This document shows positions 37,889 to 46,494 of a stretch of DNA of 64,000 nucleotides, piece by piece. Source of the stretch: Chlamydiales bacterium (GTDB lineage: Bacteria > Chlamydiota > Chlamydiia > Chlamydiales > Simkaniaceae); the NCBI GenBank assembly GCA_024233515.1, contig JACKPO010000003.1, positions 135,083 to 199,082 of the forward strand, read 5' to 3'. The stretch's first letter is position 1, and every line of letters begins with the position of its first letter. Made by a program: the position numbers and the translations under genes. The notes below the pieces were generated by a model that was given only the letters and a program-made list of their open reading frames with translations, was not told the DNA's origin and did not search any database.

Positions 37889-38971
37889 CTACGCCGTATG
37901 AACAGTCCATGAGGGGATGAACTGGAGCAGGTGATCAAGGCGGATCACTTCAGCATGGATCTTTTGGGGAGAGTCAGCCGCGGAAAGGTAAGGTATTTTC
38001 TGAGCTTGCTCTTGATAGACCTGCGGAATCGTAGCGGTCTCTGCCATTGCAATCGCATACGAAACTCCTTGGTACTCCCCAAGGGTTCTGCCGATCTTGA
38101 AGGCTAGCGCCGCGTGGATAACCCCTGCCACACCCATGAGATAGGCCTTCTGCCGATAGGCATAGAGTGCCAACACTCCCCCTCCGACCATTGAGGTGTA
38201 GACGCCCCATTTGATCTTGCCCGTTAACTTCCCAAGGTCCTCGAAAAAGGCTTGCACCTGCTGAGGATTAAAGTCTCCTTTAACAACGAGCGTGCCGCGA
38301 ATTGCTTTGGAAATCTCAGAAAACTTCTGTAGAAGCGGATCGATGAGACCTTTTTCTTGTTCCTGCGCCTTGATATATCGACTTAAAAAGAGCCCTGAAG
38401 CTTTCATCTCTTGAAAGACTTTCTCTCCCTTTTCTCTTAGTCCTTGTAAAGGGGTCGATGCATCAATAGCCGATAAATTTTTAAGCGCATGCTCGATCAC
38501 GTTGAGATCACGGACCACTCCATAAAAGACCGCAGCGGCAATCCCACTCACCAATCCAAGAATCCGCTGATGGCGAGCATAATAGAGGGCCATGGCTCCT
38601 GACAATACTAGCCCTCCTCGAACATAAGGGCGCTGCTTCACAATCCAGCTGAGATCAGACACATCGACAAACCAACTTTGTAGACGCCCTTTTTCCTTTT
38701 CCTCTTTGACTAGATCAGGTAGCTGAGTCCAGTAGGTATAGTACTCTCCATCCTTTTCCTTAAGCTGACGGTTGATCTCCTCATCAGTTGCACTTGGAAA
38801 CTTTTTCTTTAGCCGATCCAGAAGAGCGACTTTTTCTGCCTTGAGCTGAGCTTGATAACCTACAACATTCTCCTCTTTGCTGTGCTCTACAAATTCTGAA
38901 AGAGATGGGAACCCAAAGTGAGTTTGGGTTTCATTGATGATCTGTTGTTTGAGGACTGCTGGCAATGACAT
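37889..38971 (-). CDS. unknown membrane protein with two bilobed hydrophobic regions
   Basis: 360 residues, starting MSLPAVLKQQIINETQTHFG. Two hydrophobic pairs at about residues 116-152 (GGLVLSGAMALYYARHQ… ) and 262-298 (YTSMVGGGVLALYAYRQKAY…) each form a helical hairpin with a short basic turn (YARHQR, YAYRQKA). The bilobed pattern is typical of chlamydial inclusion-membrane and related effector proteins. The two hairpins also resemble each other, suggesting an internal duplication. It forms an operon with the 38982 gene (10-bp gap). Confidence 0.6.
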   Translation of the reverse strand: MSLPAVLKQQIINETQTHFGFPSLSEFVEHSKEENVVGYQAQLKAEKVALLDRLKKKFPSATDEEINRQLKEKDGEYYTYWTQLPDLVKEEKEKGRLQSWFVDVSDLSWIVKQRPYVRGGLVLSGAMALYYARHQRILGLVSGIAAAVFYGVVRDLNVIEHALKNLSAIDASTPLQGLREKGEKVFQEMKASGLFLSRYIKAQEQEKGLIDPLLQKFSEISKAIRGTLVVKGDFNPQQVQAFFEDLGKLTGKIKWGVYTSMVGGGVLALYAYRQKAYLMGVAGVIHAALAFKIGRTLGEYQGVSYAIAMAETATIPQVYQEQAQKIPYLSAADSPQKIHAEVIRLDHLLQFIPSWTVHTA

Positions 38972-38981
38972 CGGGTCTTTC

Positions 38982-40643
38982 CTACTTTCCTAGGCGAGCA
39001 CGGTAGTGCTCTTTCAAGGTCTCAATTAAGAACTGATAATAACGCTCTTTGTTAGCTCCTAACCTTTCATCAAGAAGCTTATGGAAACCTTCTCGCATCG
39101 CAGATTGAGCCGCTTGTAAGTTACCTATTTCTCCTGTAGAAGTAAGAGAAGAAAAGTCTAACTGATCCAGTGCTGTTAAAACATCAGTGGCAATCGAGAC
39201 ATCTTTTACGCAAACACCAATCTCTGCAAGTTCTATCTCAGTACCAAGGTTAGGATCTTTTGAAAGGACCTCATAAAGCTCATCGTTCTCAGAAATTTCC
39301 AGGAGTGCAAGGGGCTTGATATTTTCATTGAGCGGTGTTTCGCTGAGATTTAATTGATTCATGAGAGTCACTTGTTCCCTAAGCTCATTGCGACTCAACG
39401 GAACAATCAATGATTGAAGTTCCATACCAAGTGACATGACTGAAAAACTCATTCCATCCTTTTCAAGGACTTCGGATAATTGTACGAAGATTTGCTGAAG
39501 TCTCTCCATATCTTTGAAACGCACAAATCCCGATTCACTGGAGATAGGAAGACCAAAATTCTGTAGATTGATCAGCGCTCCTGTCTTTTCTCCCTCTTTT
39601 TGCGCTCGAAGGAGCTTGAGATCTTTCTGATAAAGCTCGATATCCAGCAATTTCAGCTTACTTAGTGGCACTTTAAGAATCCCTTCTAGTAGGTTGGAGG
39701 AAGGAGGAGCTAACTTTTTTACTTCCCGTCCTTGGTACTGGCTGACCAAAAGATCTCGCCGCTGAAGGAAAAATCTTCCCCAGGCAAGCTCCTCATCTAA
39801 GAATTTCCTAAGCTCTAGCTCTACCCTTTGGTTGAATTTTTCATGAAGTTCTTTTTGTTCTGCTGCGGAAGAAGTCTCTATAATATCAGCAAAACTAGCA
39901 AAGGATTGCTCTGCGGCCTTTCTTGCCCCTTTTTCAAAGGTCTTATCTCTAGAATAGAGCGTGAATGTCGCAACATCAATCTCTAGTAGCAAATGGGGAT
40001 CATGAAGCATGAGTTGATATTCAGGACTCCCCTCTGGAACCCCAAAACCCTCTAACCGTTTCTTGTTAGCAGGAATGAGAGAGGATTCTTGCATAATGGG
40101 AAACGGCTCTTGTACAAGGTCGGCTCCTTCTTGGAGAGCCACTTCCTTGATCGCTTGTTGATCTATAAGTTGCTGTAGGGCAGCCGTGATCGCTTGGTCT
40201 ACAGCAGGTAAGAGTTGTTCTTCAGGAAGCGTCTGCAATTTAGGAAGTGTCGTTTGGTGAAATAACCCTCTCACCACTTCAACGGCTGCATCATTTTCTA
40301 CTTGAAAAAGTCGAGAAGCAATACTCGAAGAAAGAGGCATTCCAAAAATCTTATGAATATTTACAATTGAGACTTTTCCTTCTAGCCCCATAACAGATCG
40401 GACAAGATTTGGAGAAATGCGGATAAAGCTCATCATGATTTCGTTAGAGCTCCAAGCAAGCGATGCAAGATCTATTCCACTTTTCACTTTTGCCGACTCT
40501 TCTGGTTTCATTTTAGCTGAAGGTGTCGGAGAGACTTCAACATTGTCCAATTCTTCCATCAAGAGCCGCATGGCCTCTTCATCGCTCAATGGTACGTTAG
40601 ATTGTGGTGGTGTGTGACTTCTTAGGCCGATTGGTTCTGCCAT
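38982..40643 (-). CDS. unknown helical protein (553 aa), partner of the 37889 gene
   Basis: AAGGGAAC before the ATG at 40643 sets the start (MAEPIGLRSHTPPQSNVPLS). The N-terminal 60 residues are proline/serine-rich and probably disordered, followed by long amphipathic helices (for example KAAEQSFASFADIIETSSAA, then KELHEKFNQRVELELRKFLD). There is no signal peptide or membrane helix. A disordered N-terminus followed by a helical body, next to a bilobed membrane protein, is compatible with a secreted effector pair. No family is recognised. Confidence 0.58.
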   Translation of the reverse strand: MAEPIGLRSHTPPQSNVPLSDEEAMRLLMEELDNVEVSPTPSAKMKPEESAKVKSGIDLASLAWSSNEIMMSFIRISPNLVRSVMGLEGKVSIVNIHKIFGMPLSSSIASRLFQVENDAAVEVVRGLFHQTTLPKLQTLPEEQLLPAVDQAITAALQQLIDQQAIKEVALQEGADLVQEPFPIMQESSLIPANKKRLEGFGVPEGSPEYQLMLHDPHLLLEIDVATFTLYSRDKTFEKGARKAAEQSFASFADIIETSSAAEQKELHEKFNQRVELELRKFLDEELAWGRFFLQRRDLLVSQYQGREVKKLAPPSSNLLEGILKVPLSKLKLLDIELYQKDLKLLRAQKEGEKTGALINLQNFGLPISSESGFVRFKDMERLQQIFVQLSEVLEKDGMSFSVMSLGMELQSLIVPLSRNELREQVTLMNQLNLSETPLNENIKPLALLEISENDELYEVLSKDPNLGTEIELAEIGVCVKDVSIATDVLTALDQLDFSSLTSTGEIGNLQAAQSAMREGFHKLLDERLGANKERYYQFLIETLKEHYRARLGK

Positions 40644-40708
40644 TTGTTCCCTTTCCATTAGTTTTGATTAATAATCCGGAAAGATGATAAGAGATAGCTA
40701 GTTTTAGA

Positions 40709-41590
40709 TCAAGGGTTTGATTGTCTTTTTTCTTCCAGCCAAGAGCGGCTGATGTTGATGAGACGGAGGTTAAGGTCTGGTTTTTTTGGCGACATATGTT
40801 CTGTTTCGAGATTCATAATCGTCTTCGGTTCGGGAACAAGATCTTGCAATCGATGGGCACACTCCATTGGAATCTGCGCATCGTAGATCCCGTTGAGGAT
40901 CAGGAAATCTCCTTTCATATGAGGAGCATAGAGGATTGGGTCGATCGGTTTGAAGGTTGCTGCTGCCATCGTTGCAATAGGATCCTTAAGAAACTTTGGA
41001 AGAGGAAGATTGGCTTTGAAGAGGCAATAGATCCCAGCGCCGCCGTAGGCCATGACTCCTGGACCAAGTTTCATCCCCTCTTTTTCTGCTGTCACATAAG
41101 TCACCGGCATGAAGGTCGCCCCAAAACTATACCCCATGAGACTAATCGGCTCAGGGCTGACCCACGACTGCTGTTGAAGATACTGCAGGATATCGATCAG
41201 TTCGATCGGAACTTCGAGAGCAGCTTTTCGGACGGTGTAGAGATGCCAAAGAACATTGATCTTGTGGAGGGTTTTGAGCCGCTTCGGATATTCATAGGCG
41301 ACGAGAGCATACTCCCCATGGTCGGGAATAAACTGCAAACTTTCCCGTCCTGTTTTGAGCCCTCCCACAATCAGTATCGTTGGAAGCCCTCCCAGCGGAA
41401 CTTTTTCAGGGAGACTCACAGTAAAATTTGCTTCTCCCGCCTCATCGCAATCAAGAACCACATCGATGTAGGTTCGCATCTCTTGCTTATCGGGCACTTG
41501 ATACTCTTTCTCGGAGACAAGAGTAAAGGCCTCTTTACCAAATAAAGAGAGCAGCGGAAAAATAAAGAGAGAGAGGCAATACTTTATCAT
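40709..41590 (-). CDS. secreted alpha/beta hydrolase
   Basis: 293 residues. The N-terminus MIKYCLSLFIFPLLSLFGKE is a signal peptide. The nucleophile elbow is LMGYSFGAT (Ser near residue 154); the acid is probably ILNGIYDAQIP and the histidine LETEHMSP, so the triad Ser-Asp-His is complete. Predicted to be a periplasmic or secreted esterase, lipase or peptidase; the substrate is unknown. A strong hairpin lies directly over the ribosome-binding site. Confidence 0.74.
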   Translation of the reverse strand: MIKYCLSLFIFPLLSLFGKEAFTLVSEKEYQVPDKQEMRTYIDVVLDCDEAGEANFTVSLPEKVPLGGLPTILIVGGLKTGRESLQFIPDHGEYALVAYEYPKRLKTLHKINVLWHLYTVRKAALEVPIELIDILQYLQQQSWVSPEPISLMGYSFGATFMPVTYVTAEKEGMKLGPGVMAYGGAGIYCLFKANLPLPKFLKDPIATMAAATFKPIDPILYAPHMKGDFLILNGIYDAQIPMECAHRLQDLVPEPKTIMNLETEHMSPKKPDLNLRLINISRSWLEEKRQSNP

Positions 41591-41591
41591 T

Positions 41592-41635
41592 TGTTTTCCT
41601 TGTATGAAATTCGCAAAATTTCAACAAGGAAAACA
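41592..41635. promoter_or_regulatory. hairpin that covers the hydrolase ribosome-binding site
   Basis: TGTTTTCCTTGT and ACAAGGAAAACA form a perfect 12-bp stem, extended inward by TGAAATT/AATTTCA-like pairing with one bulge. In the hydrolase mRNA the 3' arm contains AAGGAAAAC, the ribosome-binding site, 2 nt before the ATG at 41590. It also lies just after the 41641 stop, so it could act as a translational switch, a processing site or both. Confidence 0.55.
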
Positions 41636-41640
41636 ATCAG

Positions 41641-42024
41641 CTAAAAGAGCTCTTTTTTGATGTAGTCGATATCGCTGAGGACCCGTTTGAGGTCAACCTC
41701 CGCGCGCATAGACTGCGTCATATAGTCCCACATTTTTTTGTAATCGTGGGCGATCTCCTTCCCAATCCTTTGCGAAAGATCGCTCCCCTTCATCAGAATC
41801 TCGTTAAGCTCCTCCATCAAAAGATCGCTCTTCTCCTCATACTCCCGATTAAGAGCAGCAATGATCTTGTTTAGCTCATCATAGTCTTCCGGGTTGGAAA
41901 GCCCTTTGCGTTTTTTTTCGATCTCTTTTTCAAGAGCCTCATAGTAATCGTGACACTGCGAGACATGTTTTTGCTTATCTGCTAAATCATCGAGGAGGCG
42001 AGAAAGTTTTTGTCGGTCGCTCAT
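41641..42024 (-). CDS. coiled-coil hypothetical protein coupled to sodB
   Basis: 127 residues, starting MSDRQKLSRLLDDLADKQKH. Nearly continuous charged heptads (YEALEKEIEKKRKGLSN, then KIIAALNREYEEKSDLLMEE) predict a coiled coil. It starts within the sodB stop (ATGA overlap). No known domain; no signal peptide. Co-expression with superoxide dismutase is suggested by the overlap. Confidence 0.6.
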   Translation of the reverse strand: MSDRQKLSRLLDDLADKQKHVSQCHDYYEALEKEIEKKRKGLSNPEDYDELNKIIAALNREYEEKSDLLMEELNEILMKGSDLSQRIGKEIAHDYKKMWDYMTQSMRAEVDLKRVLSDIDYIKKELF

Positions 42025-42608
42025 GCACGGTCCTTATAGCACATTTCAGCAAAATCCCAGTGAATTACATCGCGGAACTGCTCAATAAAACGGGGACGCT
42101 CATTCCGGTAATCAATGTAGTAGGCATGTTCCCAGACATCTAGCGTTAAAACAGGTGTTTTTCCATGTCTTAGGGGCGTGTCAGCATTGCTGAGGGGCAT
42201 AATTTCGAGCTTCCCAGCGCTATCGGAAGCAAGCCACGCCCACCCCGAACCAAAAAGAGTTGCAGCGCTATCAGAAAACTTCTTCATGAAGTCATCAAGC
42301 CCTCCAAAATCTCTCTCAATCGCCGCTAAAAGTTCTCCTTTCGGCTTTCCCCCGCCATCTGGTGACATACAGTCCCAAAAAAAGGTATGGTTCCAAGCTT
42401 GCGCTGCATTATTAAACACACCACCCGATGATTCTTTCACAACCATATCAAGATCTTTTTGCTCTTCAGGCTTTCCCTCGACCAAACTATTCAACTTCTT
42501 AAAGTAGGCAGCATGATGCTTATTGTAGTGATAATCCATCTGCTCTTCTGAAACAAAGGGAGCAAGCGCTTTGAGATCGTATGGGAGATCGGGTTGTTTG
42601 AAAGCCAT
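42021..42608 (-). CDS. sodB: superoxide dismutase, iron type
   Basis: 195 residues; converts superoxide to H2O2 and O2 in the cytoplasm. Metal ligands are visible in YHYNKHHAAYF (His), NAAQAWNHTFFWDC (His), and LDVWEHAYYIDYRN (Asp and His). The AAQ.WNHTF.W pattern with glutamine, and GSGWAWL, favour the Fe form over the Mn form (usually G-G-H/NHS). Complete and of normal length. A coiled-coil gene follows with a 4-nt overlap. Confidence 0.93.
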   Translation of the reverse strand: MAFKQPDLPYDLKALAPFVSEEQMDYHYNKHHAAYFKKLNSLVEGKPEEQKDLDMVVKESSGGVFNNAAQAWNHTFFWDCMSPDGGGKPKGELLAAIERDFGGLDDFMKKFSDSAATLFGSGWAWLASDSAGKLEIMPLSNADTPLRHGKTPVLTLDVWEHAYYIDYRNERPRFIEQFRDVIHWDFAEMCYKDRA

Positions 42609-42661
42609 TGTTTACCTACCTATTTGCGGCTAAAAGCTAGAGTTTAAGAGATTGAATACTT

Positions 42662-43231
42662 TTATTGAAGGATTTTCAGTCGAGCATCAGAAAGTTTATC
42701 TTCGACCTCTACCTCGTACGGAGGATCAGAGGTATAGCCGCACCCTTTGAGCACCTTGGGATATCCAAAATGTTCGATCACGGGCCACTGGCGACAAATC
42801 AGAGGACGCAAGTGATAGTCGCCACACGATCCATCTTTACGTAAATGACGACATCCCATCACATGCATCTTTTTCCCTTCATACGTTTGGGGCTCGGAAA
42901 CCCTCTTATAAAATCCAAGAAACTGGGTGTACCAAAGGTAAAAAAGACGTCCAATCAACTTGTCGGAATGAGCGATGAGAACGTAATGGCAACAGTTGCC
43001 CCGCCGCTTACACTTCCCGACCCTTTTAAACGGGGGACGGATGATCTTCCGTGCAAGCTTTTGCATCGTAAAGTCGATCAGAACAAAGGGAAGGGCCAGA
43101 CATTTTGCAGGAAAGCGGATCCAAAAAGGGATCCACTGCTTGGGAACTCCCCCTTTTGGAGGGGGTGGCTGCTTCGTAGCCTCAGCCGCTTCGAACAAAA
43201 GGGAGTCAAGAAGCTCTGAATTTTCTTTCAT
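42662..43231 (-). CDS. YkgJ-like cysteine cluster protein
   Basis: About 189 residues from MKENSELLDSLLFEAAEATK; a longer frame to 43267 exists. A central hydrophobic helix (FPAKCLALPFVLIDFTMQKL) is followed by cysteine motifs CKRRGNCCHYV, GCRHLRKDGSCGDYHLRPLICRQWP and LKGCGY. This arrangement matches the YkgJ/Fe-S or zinc cysteine-cluster family (CxxxxxxCC … C..L…C..Y..RP..C…P). Its activity is unknown. Proline-rich stretch QPPPPKGGVPK near residue 22. Confidence 0.75.
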   Translation of the reverse strand: MKENSELLDSLLFEAAEATKQPPPPKGGVPKQWIPFWIRFPAKCLALPFVLIDFTMQKLARKIIRPPFKRVGKCKRRGNCCHYVLIAHSDKLIGRLFYLWYTQFLGFYKRVSEPQTYEGKKMHVMGCRHLRKDGSCGDYHLRPLICRQWPVIEHFGYPKVLKGCGYTSDPPYEVEVEDKLSDARLKILQ

Positions 43232-43389
43232 GAAGATTAGCTTAATCGGCAAAGCGATATCCCTCAAGTGCTAATTTACCCCCTTGAATGCTAATAATGA
43301 GGGTCTACCCCCCTCTTATTCGAGCTTATTCTTAGCACTCGCTCAATCTCTTTGCAAAATAATTTTTATTATTTTTTTAAGTCATTTTT

Positions 43390-43398
43390 TGTTATAAT
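43390..43398 (+). promoter_or_regulatory. extended -10 promoter (TGTTATAAT) of the 43450 gene
   Basis: TTTTTTGTTATAATATTACC with no -35 box, 51 bp before the ATG. Same form as at 36298. Confidence 0.5.
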
Positions 43399-43449
43399 AT
43401 TACCTATAAAGCATGAAAATTTATTAAAAAACATAAAAGGATAGATATC

Positions 43450-44022
43450 ATGGGATTTGAAGAAAAAGTAATTAAGTCTCAAAAGCTTGCGAAAAGGATC
43501 GAGTTTATTACCATCCAATCAAGTGAGCAAAAAGACGAAGAAGTTCGCTACAAGAACATCAATAGAAAGCAGATCCGATTCGATCTTAGCGACTTAGAAA
43601 CAATGTCTTCTCTAGGAGAGCTTCTCAGACCTTTCGGGATTTTTCAATACCTCGAAAACAAACTCTCTAGCTCTTCTATCGACGTTCTCCGCTATTATGG
43701 GGAGAAAAAGCTCGCGAAAAGAGCGATGAATTTCCTCAAAACTCTCTACATCAAACATCCTGAAAAATTCGCCTCTCTAGACCTTGAAACGTCTAAGAGC
43801 CCACGGATGAAGATGGTGCGTGGAACCTTCATCATCAGTGAAGTGGTCAGCCAAAAAACGATCTCACTCAAAGATGATGGCGAGAATTACCAGTCTGAGC
43901 TAGAGTCATTTAGAAGAAAATTCCGTGAAGAAGAAGCCAAACTTCGAAGTCAAGAAGCTGCTGTTAAGGAGCTTACATTTTCTGAAGAAGGTCAAGAGCG
44001 CCTGATTGGAATGGACGCATAA
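43450..44022 (+). CDS. unknown paralogue family protein, member 1
   Basis: 190 residues, starting MGFEEKVIKSQKLAKRIEFI. It aligns along its length with the next gene: IEFITIQSSEQKDEEVRYKN, then DLSDLETMSSLGELLRPFG, then FLKTLYIKHPEKFASLDLE and VSQKTISLKDD. It is soluble and basic with a C-terminal charged coiled coil (FRRKFREEEAKLRSQEAAVK). No known family. Each copy has its own AT-rich promoter region and a strong terminator, so they are separately expressed. Confidence 0.66.
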   Translation: MGFEEKVIKSQKLAKRIEFITIQSSEQKDEEVRYKNINRKQIRFDLSDLETMSSLGELLRPFGIFQYLENKLSSSSIDVLRYYGEKKLAKRAMNFLKTLYIKHPEKFASLDLETSKSPRMKMVRGTFIISEVVSQKTISLKDDGENYQSELESFRRKFREEEAKLRSQEAAVKELTFSEEGQERLIGMDA

Positions 44023-44030
44023 CTCACACT

Positions 44031-44060
44031 AAGCGGCAGATTGCTCTGCCGCTTTCTTTT
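44031..44060 (+). terminator. terminator of the 43450 gene
   Basis: AAGCGGCAGA-TTGC-TCTGCCGCTT, a perfect 10-bp stem, followed by TCTTTT, 8 bp after the stop codon. Confidence 0.82.
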
Positions 44061-44230
44061 GCCTTTTGCCAGTTATTAACCCTTTTAATATAAGTTAGTT
44101 AAAAATACTAAACCCTATGGGTTAGCAAACTTTAAATAATTAACAATCAATCTGTTATATTTTAATATAAAGAAATTATTAGAATATTATTAAGATTTTT
44201 GGGATAATATAGTTAAGAAAAGATGAACAA

Positions 44231-44827
44231 ATGGGGTTTAGAAAAATGTTATTGGATGAAAAAATCTTCGAGTCTGACGCACTCTCAAAAAAAATTGAAT
44301 TTGTCACGGTTCAGTCTTCTGAACGACGAGATGAAGAAATCCGCTACAAAAACGTGAATCGAAAGATGATCGTCTTTGATCTAAGCGATATCGGCATGAT
44401 GCTTGAGCTTGGAAAGCTTCTTCGTCCCTATGGACTCTCTGAAAACTTTGAAAACAAGATGTTAGAATCAAAAGTCGGAGCCTTCCGCATTTGGGCTGAA
44501 AAAAAGATAGCAAGGCGTGCAGAGAACTTCCTCCGCGTCCTTTACCTGAAACACCCTGAGAAATTCGGAGCAATCGAATATGAGCACTCTAAAAGGAAAC
44601 GGATGCGCCTCGCGAAGGCAAATTATATTTTAAGTGAGCTTACCTCACAGAAGAGTATCTCTCTCAAAGACGAACGAGATGACCATGTCGCTCAATTGCA
44701 AGATTTCAAAAATAGATTTGCTGGAGAAGCGAAGAGACTAGCGATGCAGGAGAGCATGATTAAAGATTTAACGCACGATGATCGACAAGAGGGACAAGCG
44801 CTTCTTGAAAATAAAGAAAATGGTTAG
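44231..44827 (+). CDS. unknown paralogue family protein, member 2
   Basis: 198 residues, starting MGFRKMLLDEKIFESDALSK. It shares with member 1 the blocks IEFVTVQSSERRDEEIRYKN, DLSDIGMMLELGKLLRPYG, FLRVLYLKHPEKFGAIEYE and TSQKSISLKDE. The C-terminal part is again a charged helix. The upstream 130 bp is very AT-rich with GGGATAATATAG as a possible -10. The function is unknown; tandem duplication of a chlamydia-type gene is the simplest reading. Confidence 0.66.
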   Translation: MGFRKMLLDEKIFESDALSKKIEFVTVQSSERRDEEIRYKNVNRKMIVFDLSDIGMMLELGKLLRPYGLSENFENKMLESKVGAFRIWAEKKIARRAENFLRVLYLKHPEKFGAIEYEHSKRKRMRLAKANYILSELTSQKSISLKDERDDHVAQLQDFKNRFAGEAKRLAMQESMIKDLTHDDRQEGQALLENKENG

Positions 44828-44857
44828 ATTCTTAACCGAAGTTAAAGAAAGAATTTA

Positions 44858-44885
44858 CCTCGCAGAAAAGCTGCGAGGTTTTTTT
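44858..44885 (+). terminator. terminator of the 44231 gene
   Basis: CCTCGCAG-AAAAG-CTGCGAGG followed by seven T, 30 bp after the stop codon. Confidence 0.88.
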
Positions 44886-44925
44886 GCTTGCGTTTTCTCG
44901 CCGTTTTGTTACAATGTACCGCTAA

Positions 44926-46488
44926 ATGGCAAATATGGAAACGCAGGAAGCGACCGAAACAAATTCTTGGATAAAAAAGATTTGGCCGGTTCAAAGATTT
45001 GAACTGAAAAAGGTCCTCCCTCTTCTATTCCTTAAGTTTCTTGCCTCTGTTGTCTACTCCACCCTCACCTGTATGAAAGATAGTCTGATCGTCACTGCCG
45101 ATCATTCGGGAGCTGAAGTGATCCCTGTCCTGAAAGGCTGGGTTGTTTTCCCCCTCTCCCTCCTGTGCGCGATTGCCTACTCAAAGCTGAGTAACCACTT
45201 CAAACGGTCCACCCTCTTTTATTCGATTGTGACCTTTTTTCTCGTAATCATCTTTATGTATGGGTTTGTCCTTTATCCGAATGTCGATCTATTAAGTCCT
45301 CATGCAAGTGCGAATGCCCTGACAGCAAAGTTAGGAGTAAAATTTACTCATTGGATCTCTGTCTACAGGAACTGGATCCACTCTCTCTTCTTTATCACAG
45401 CAGAGCTCTGGGCTCAGGTGGTGATCTTTATCCTCTACTGGGGATTTGCTAACCATATCTGCCAGGTCAAAGAAGCGAAGCGGACCTATACCCTCTTTAT
45501 CGCTGCGGGTGATTTGGCCACCATTTTCTCTGGTCCTTTGGTCATCCACTACGTCTCAAAGTTTGCCGGTGGAGACTTTACAGGGACCCTCCAAACTCTC
45601 ATTTCTTATGTCTTAGCAGCTGGAGGACTGATCCTCGTCACTTACTGGTGGATGAATAAGTATGTCCTCTCAGACACCCGCTATTTCGACCCTGCGGTGA
45701 CCAAGCATAGCCTCAATGAAAAGACGAAGCTCACCCTCAGAAAGAGTATTAAACACATCTTCTCCTCAAAATACCTCCTCAGCATCGCTGTTCTCGTCAT
45801 TGGATGTGCCCTCACGATCAATATGGTCGAAGTGACCTGGAAAGCTCACCTCAAAACGCTCTACCCCACCCCTGAAGATTACATGGCCTTTAATTCAAAG
45901 GTCACCACAGTGGTTGGGTTTGTTGCATTGATCACGGTAGTCTTTTTAGGGGGGAACTTCCTTAGAAACTTTGGGTGGCGTTTCAGCGCTCTGATCTCTC
46001 CTGTTGTGATTGGCGTCTCCGGCGCCCTTTTTTTTGCATTTTCCTACTTCAAGGACTCGTTAGGTCCCTTCACAGCCCTGTTTGGAACCACCCCTCTTGT
46101 CTTCCTCGTCATTATGGGAGCCTTGCAGAATATCGCTAGTAAAGTCGCCAAGTATTCCTTCTTTGACTCGACGAAGGAGATGGCCTATATTCCCCTTGAT
46201 CAAGAGTCAAAAGTGAAAGGGAAAGCGGCGATCGATATGGTTGGTTCAAGACTTGGAAAATCAAGCTCTTCGTGGCTCCAGGTATCGATGATGGCGCTGA
46301 TGGGAACAGGGTCTGTCCTCGTGATTACCCCTTATCTGATCCCCGTTGTCCTTGGGGTCTCTCTCTACTGGGTCTACTCCGTCCGCTACCTCTCGAAAGA
46401 GCTCGAGAAAAAAGAAGCAGAGATCGTCGAAAATGAAAAAGCAGCAGGATCCGAAACCACTGCTGCAGAACCTACACCTGTCGGGTAA
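44926..46488 (+). CDS. ATP/ADP-type nucleotide translocase (NTT/Tlc family)
   Basis: 520 residues with about twelve hydrophobic helices. Typical family features are FLKFLASVVYSTLTCMKDSL near residue 35, WVVFPLSLLCAIAYSKLSNH, and FDSTKEMAYIPLDQESKVKG near residue 405, the last a signature of chlamydial and rickettsial translocases. Members exchange host ATP for ADP (energy parasitism) or import other nucleotides; which one cannot be read here. It is the strongest sign of an obligate intracellular lifestyle in the window. The start MANMETQEA lacks a clear ribosome-binding site. Confidence 0.93.
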   Translation: MANMETQEATETNSWIKKIWPVQRFELKKVLPLLFLKFLASVVYSTLTCMKDSLIVTADHSGAEVIPVLKGWVVFPLSLLCAIAYSKLSNHFKRSTLFYSIVTFFLVIIFMYGFVLYPNVDLLSPHASANALTAKLGVKFTHWISVYRNWIHSLFFITAELWAQVVIFILYWGFANHICQVKEAKRTYTLFIAAGDLATIFSGPLVIHYVSKFAGGDFTGTLQTLISYVLAAGGLILVTYWWMNKYVLSDTRYFDPAVTKHSLNEKTKLTLRKSIKHIFSSKYLLSIAVLVIGCALTINMVEVTWKAHLKTLYPTPEDYMAFNSKVTTVVGFVALITVVFLGGNFLRNFGWRFSALISPVVIGVSGALFFAFSYFKDSLGPFTALFGTTPLVFLVIMGALQNIASKVAKYSFFDSTKEMAYIPLDQESKVKGKAAIDMVGSRLGKSSSSWLQVSMMALMGTGSVLVITPYLIPVVLGVSLYWVYSVRYLSKELEKKEAEIVENEKAAGSETTAAEPTPVG

Positions 46489-46494
46489 TCTCGT

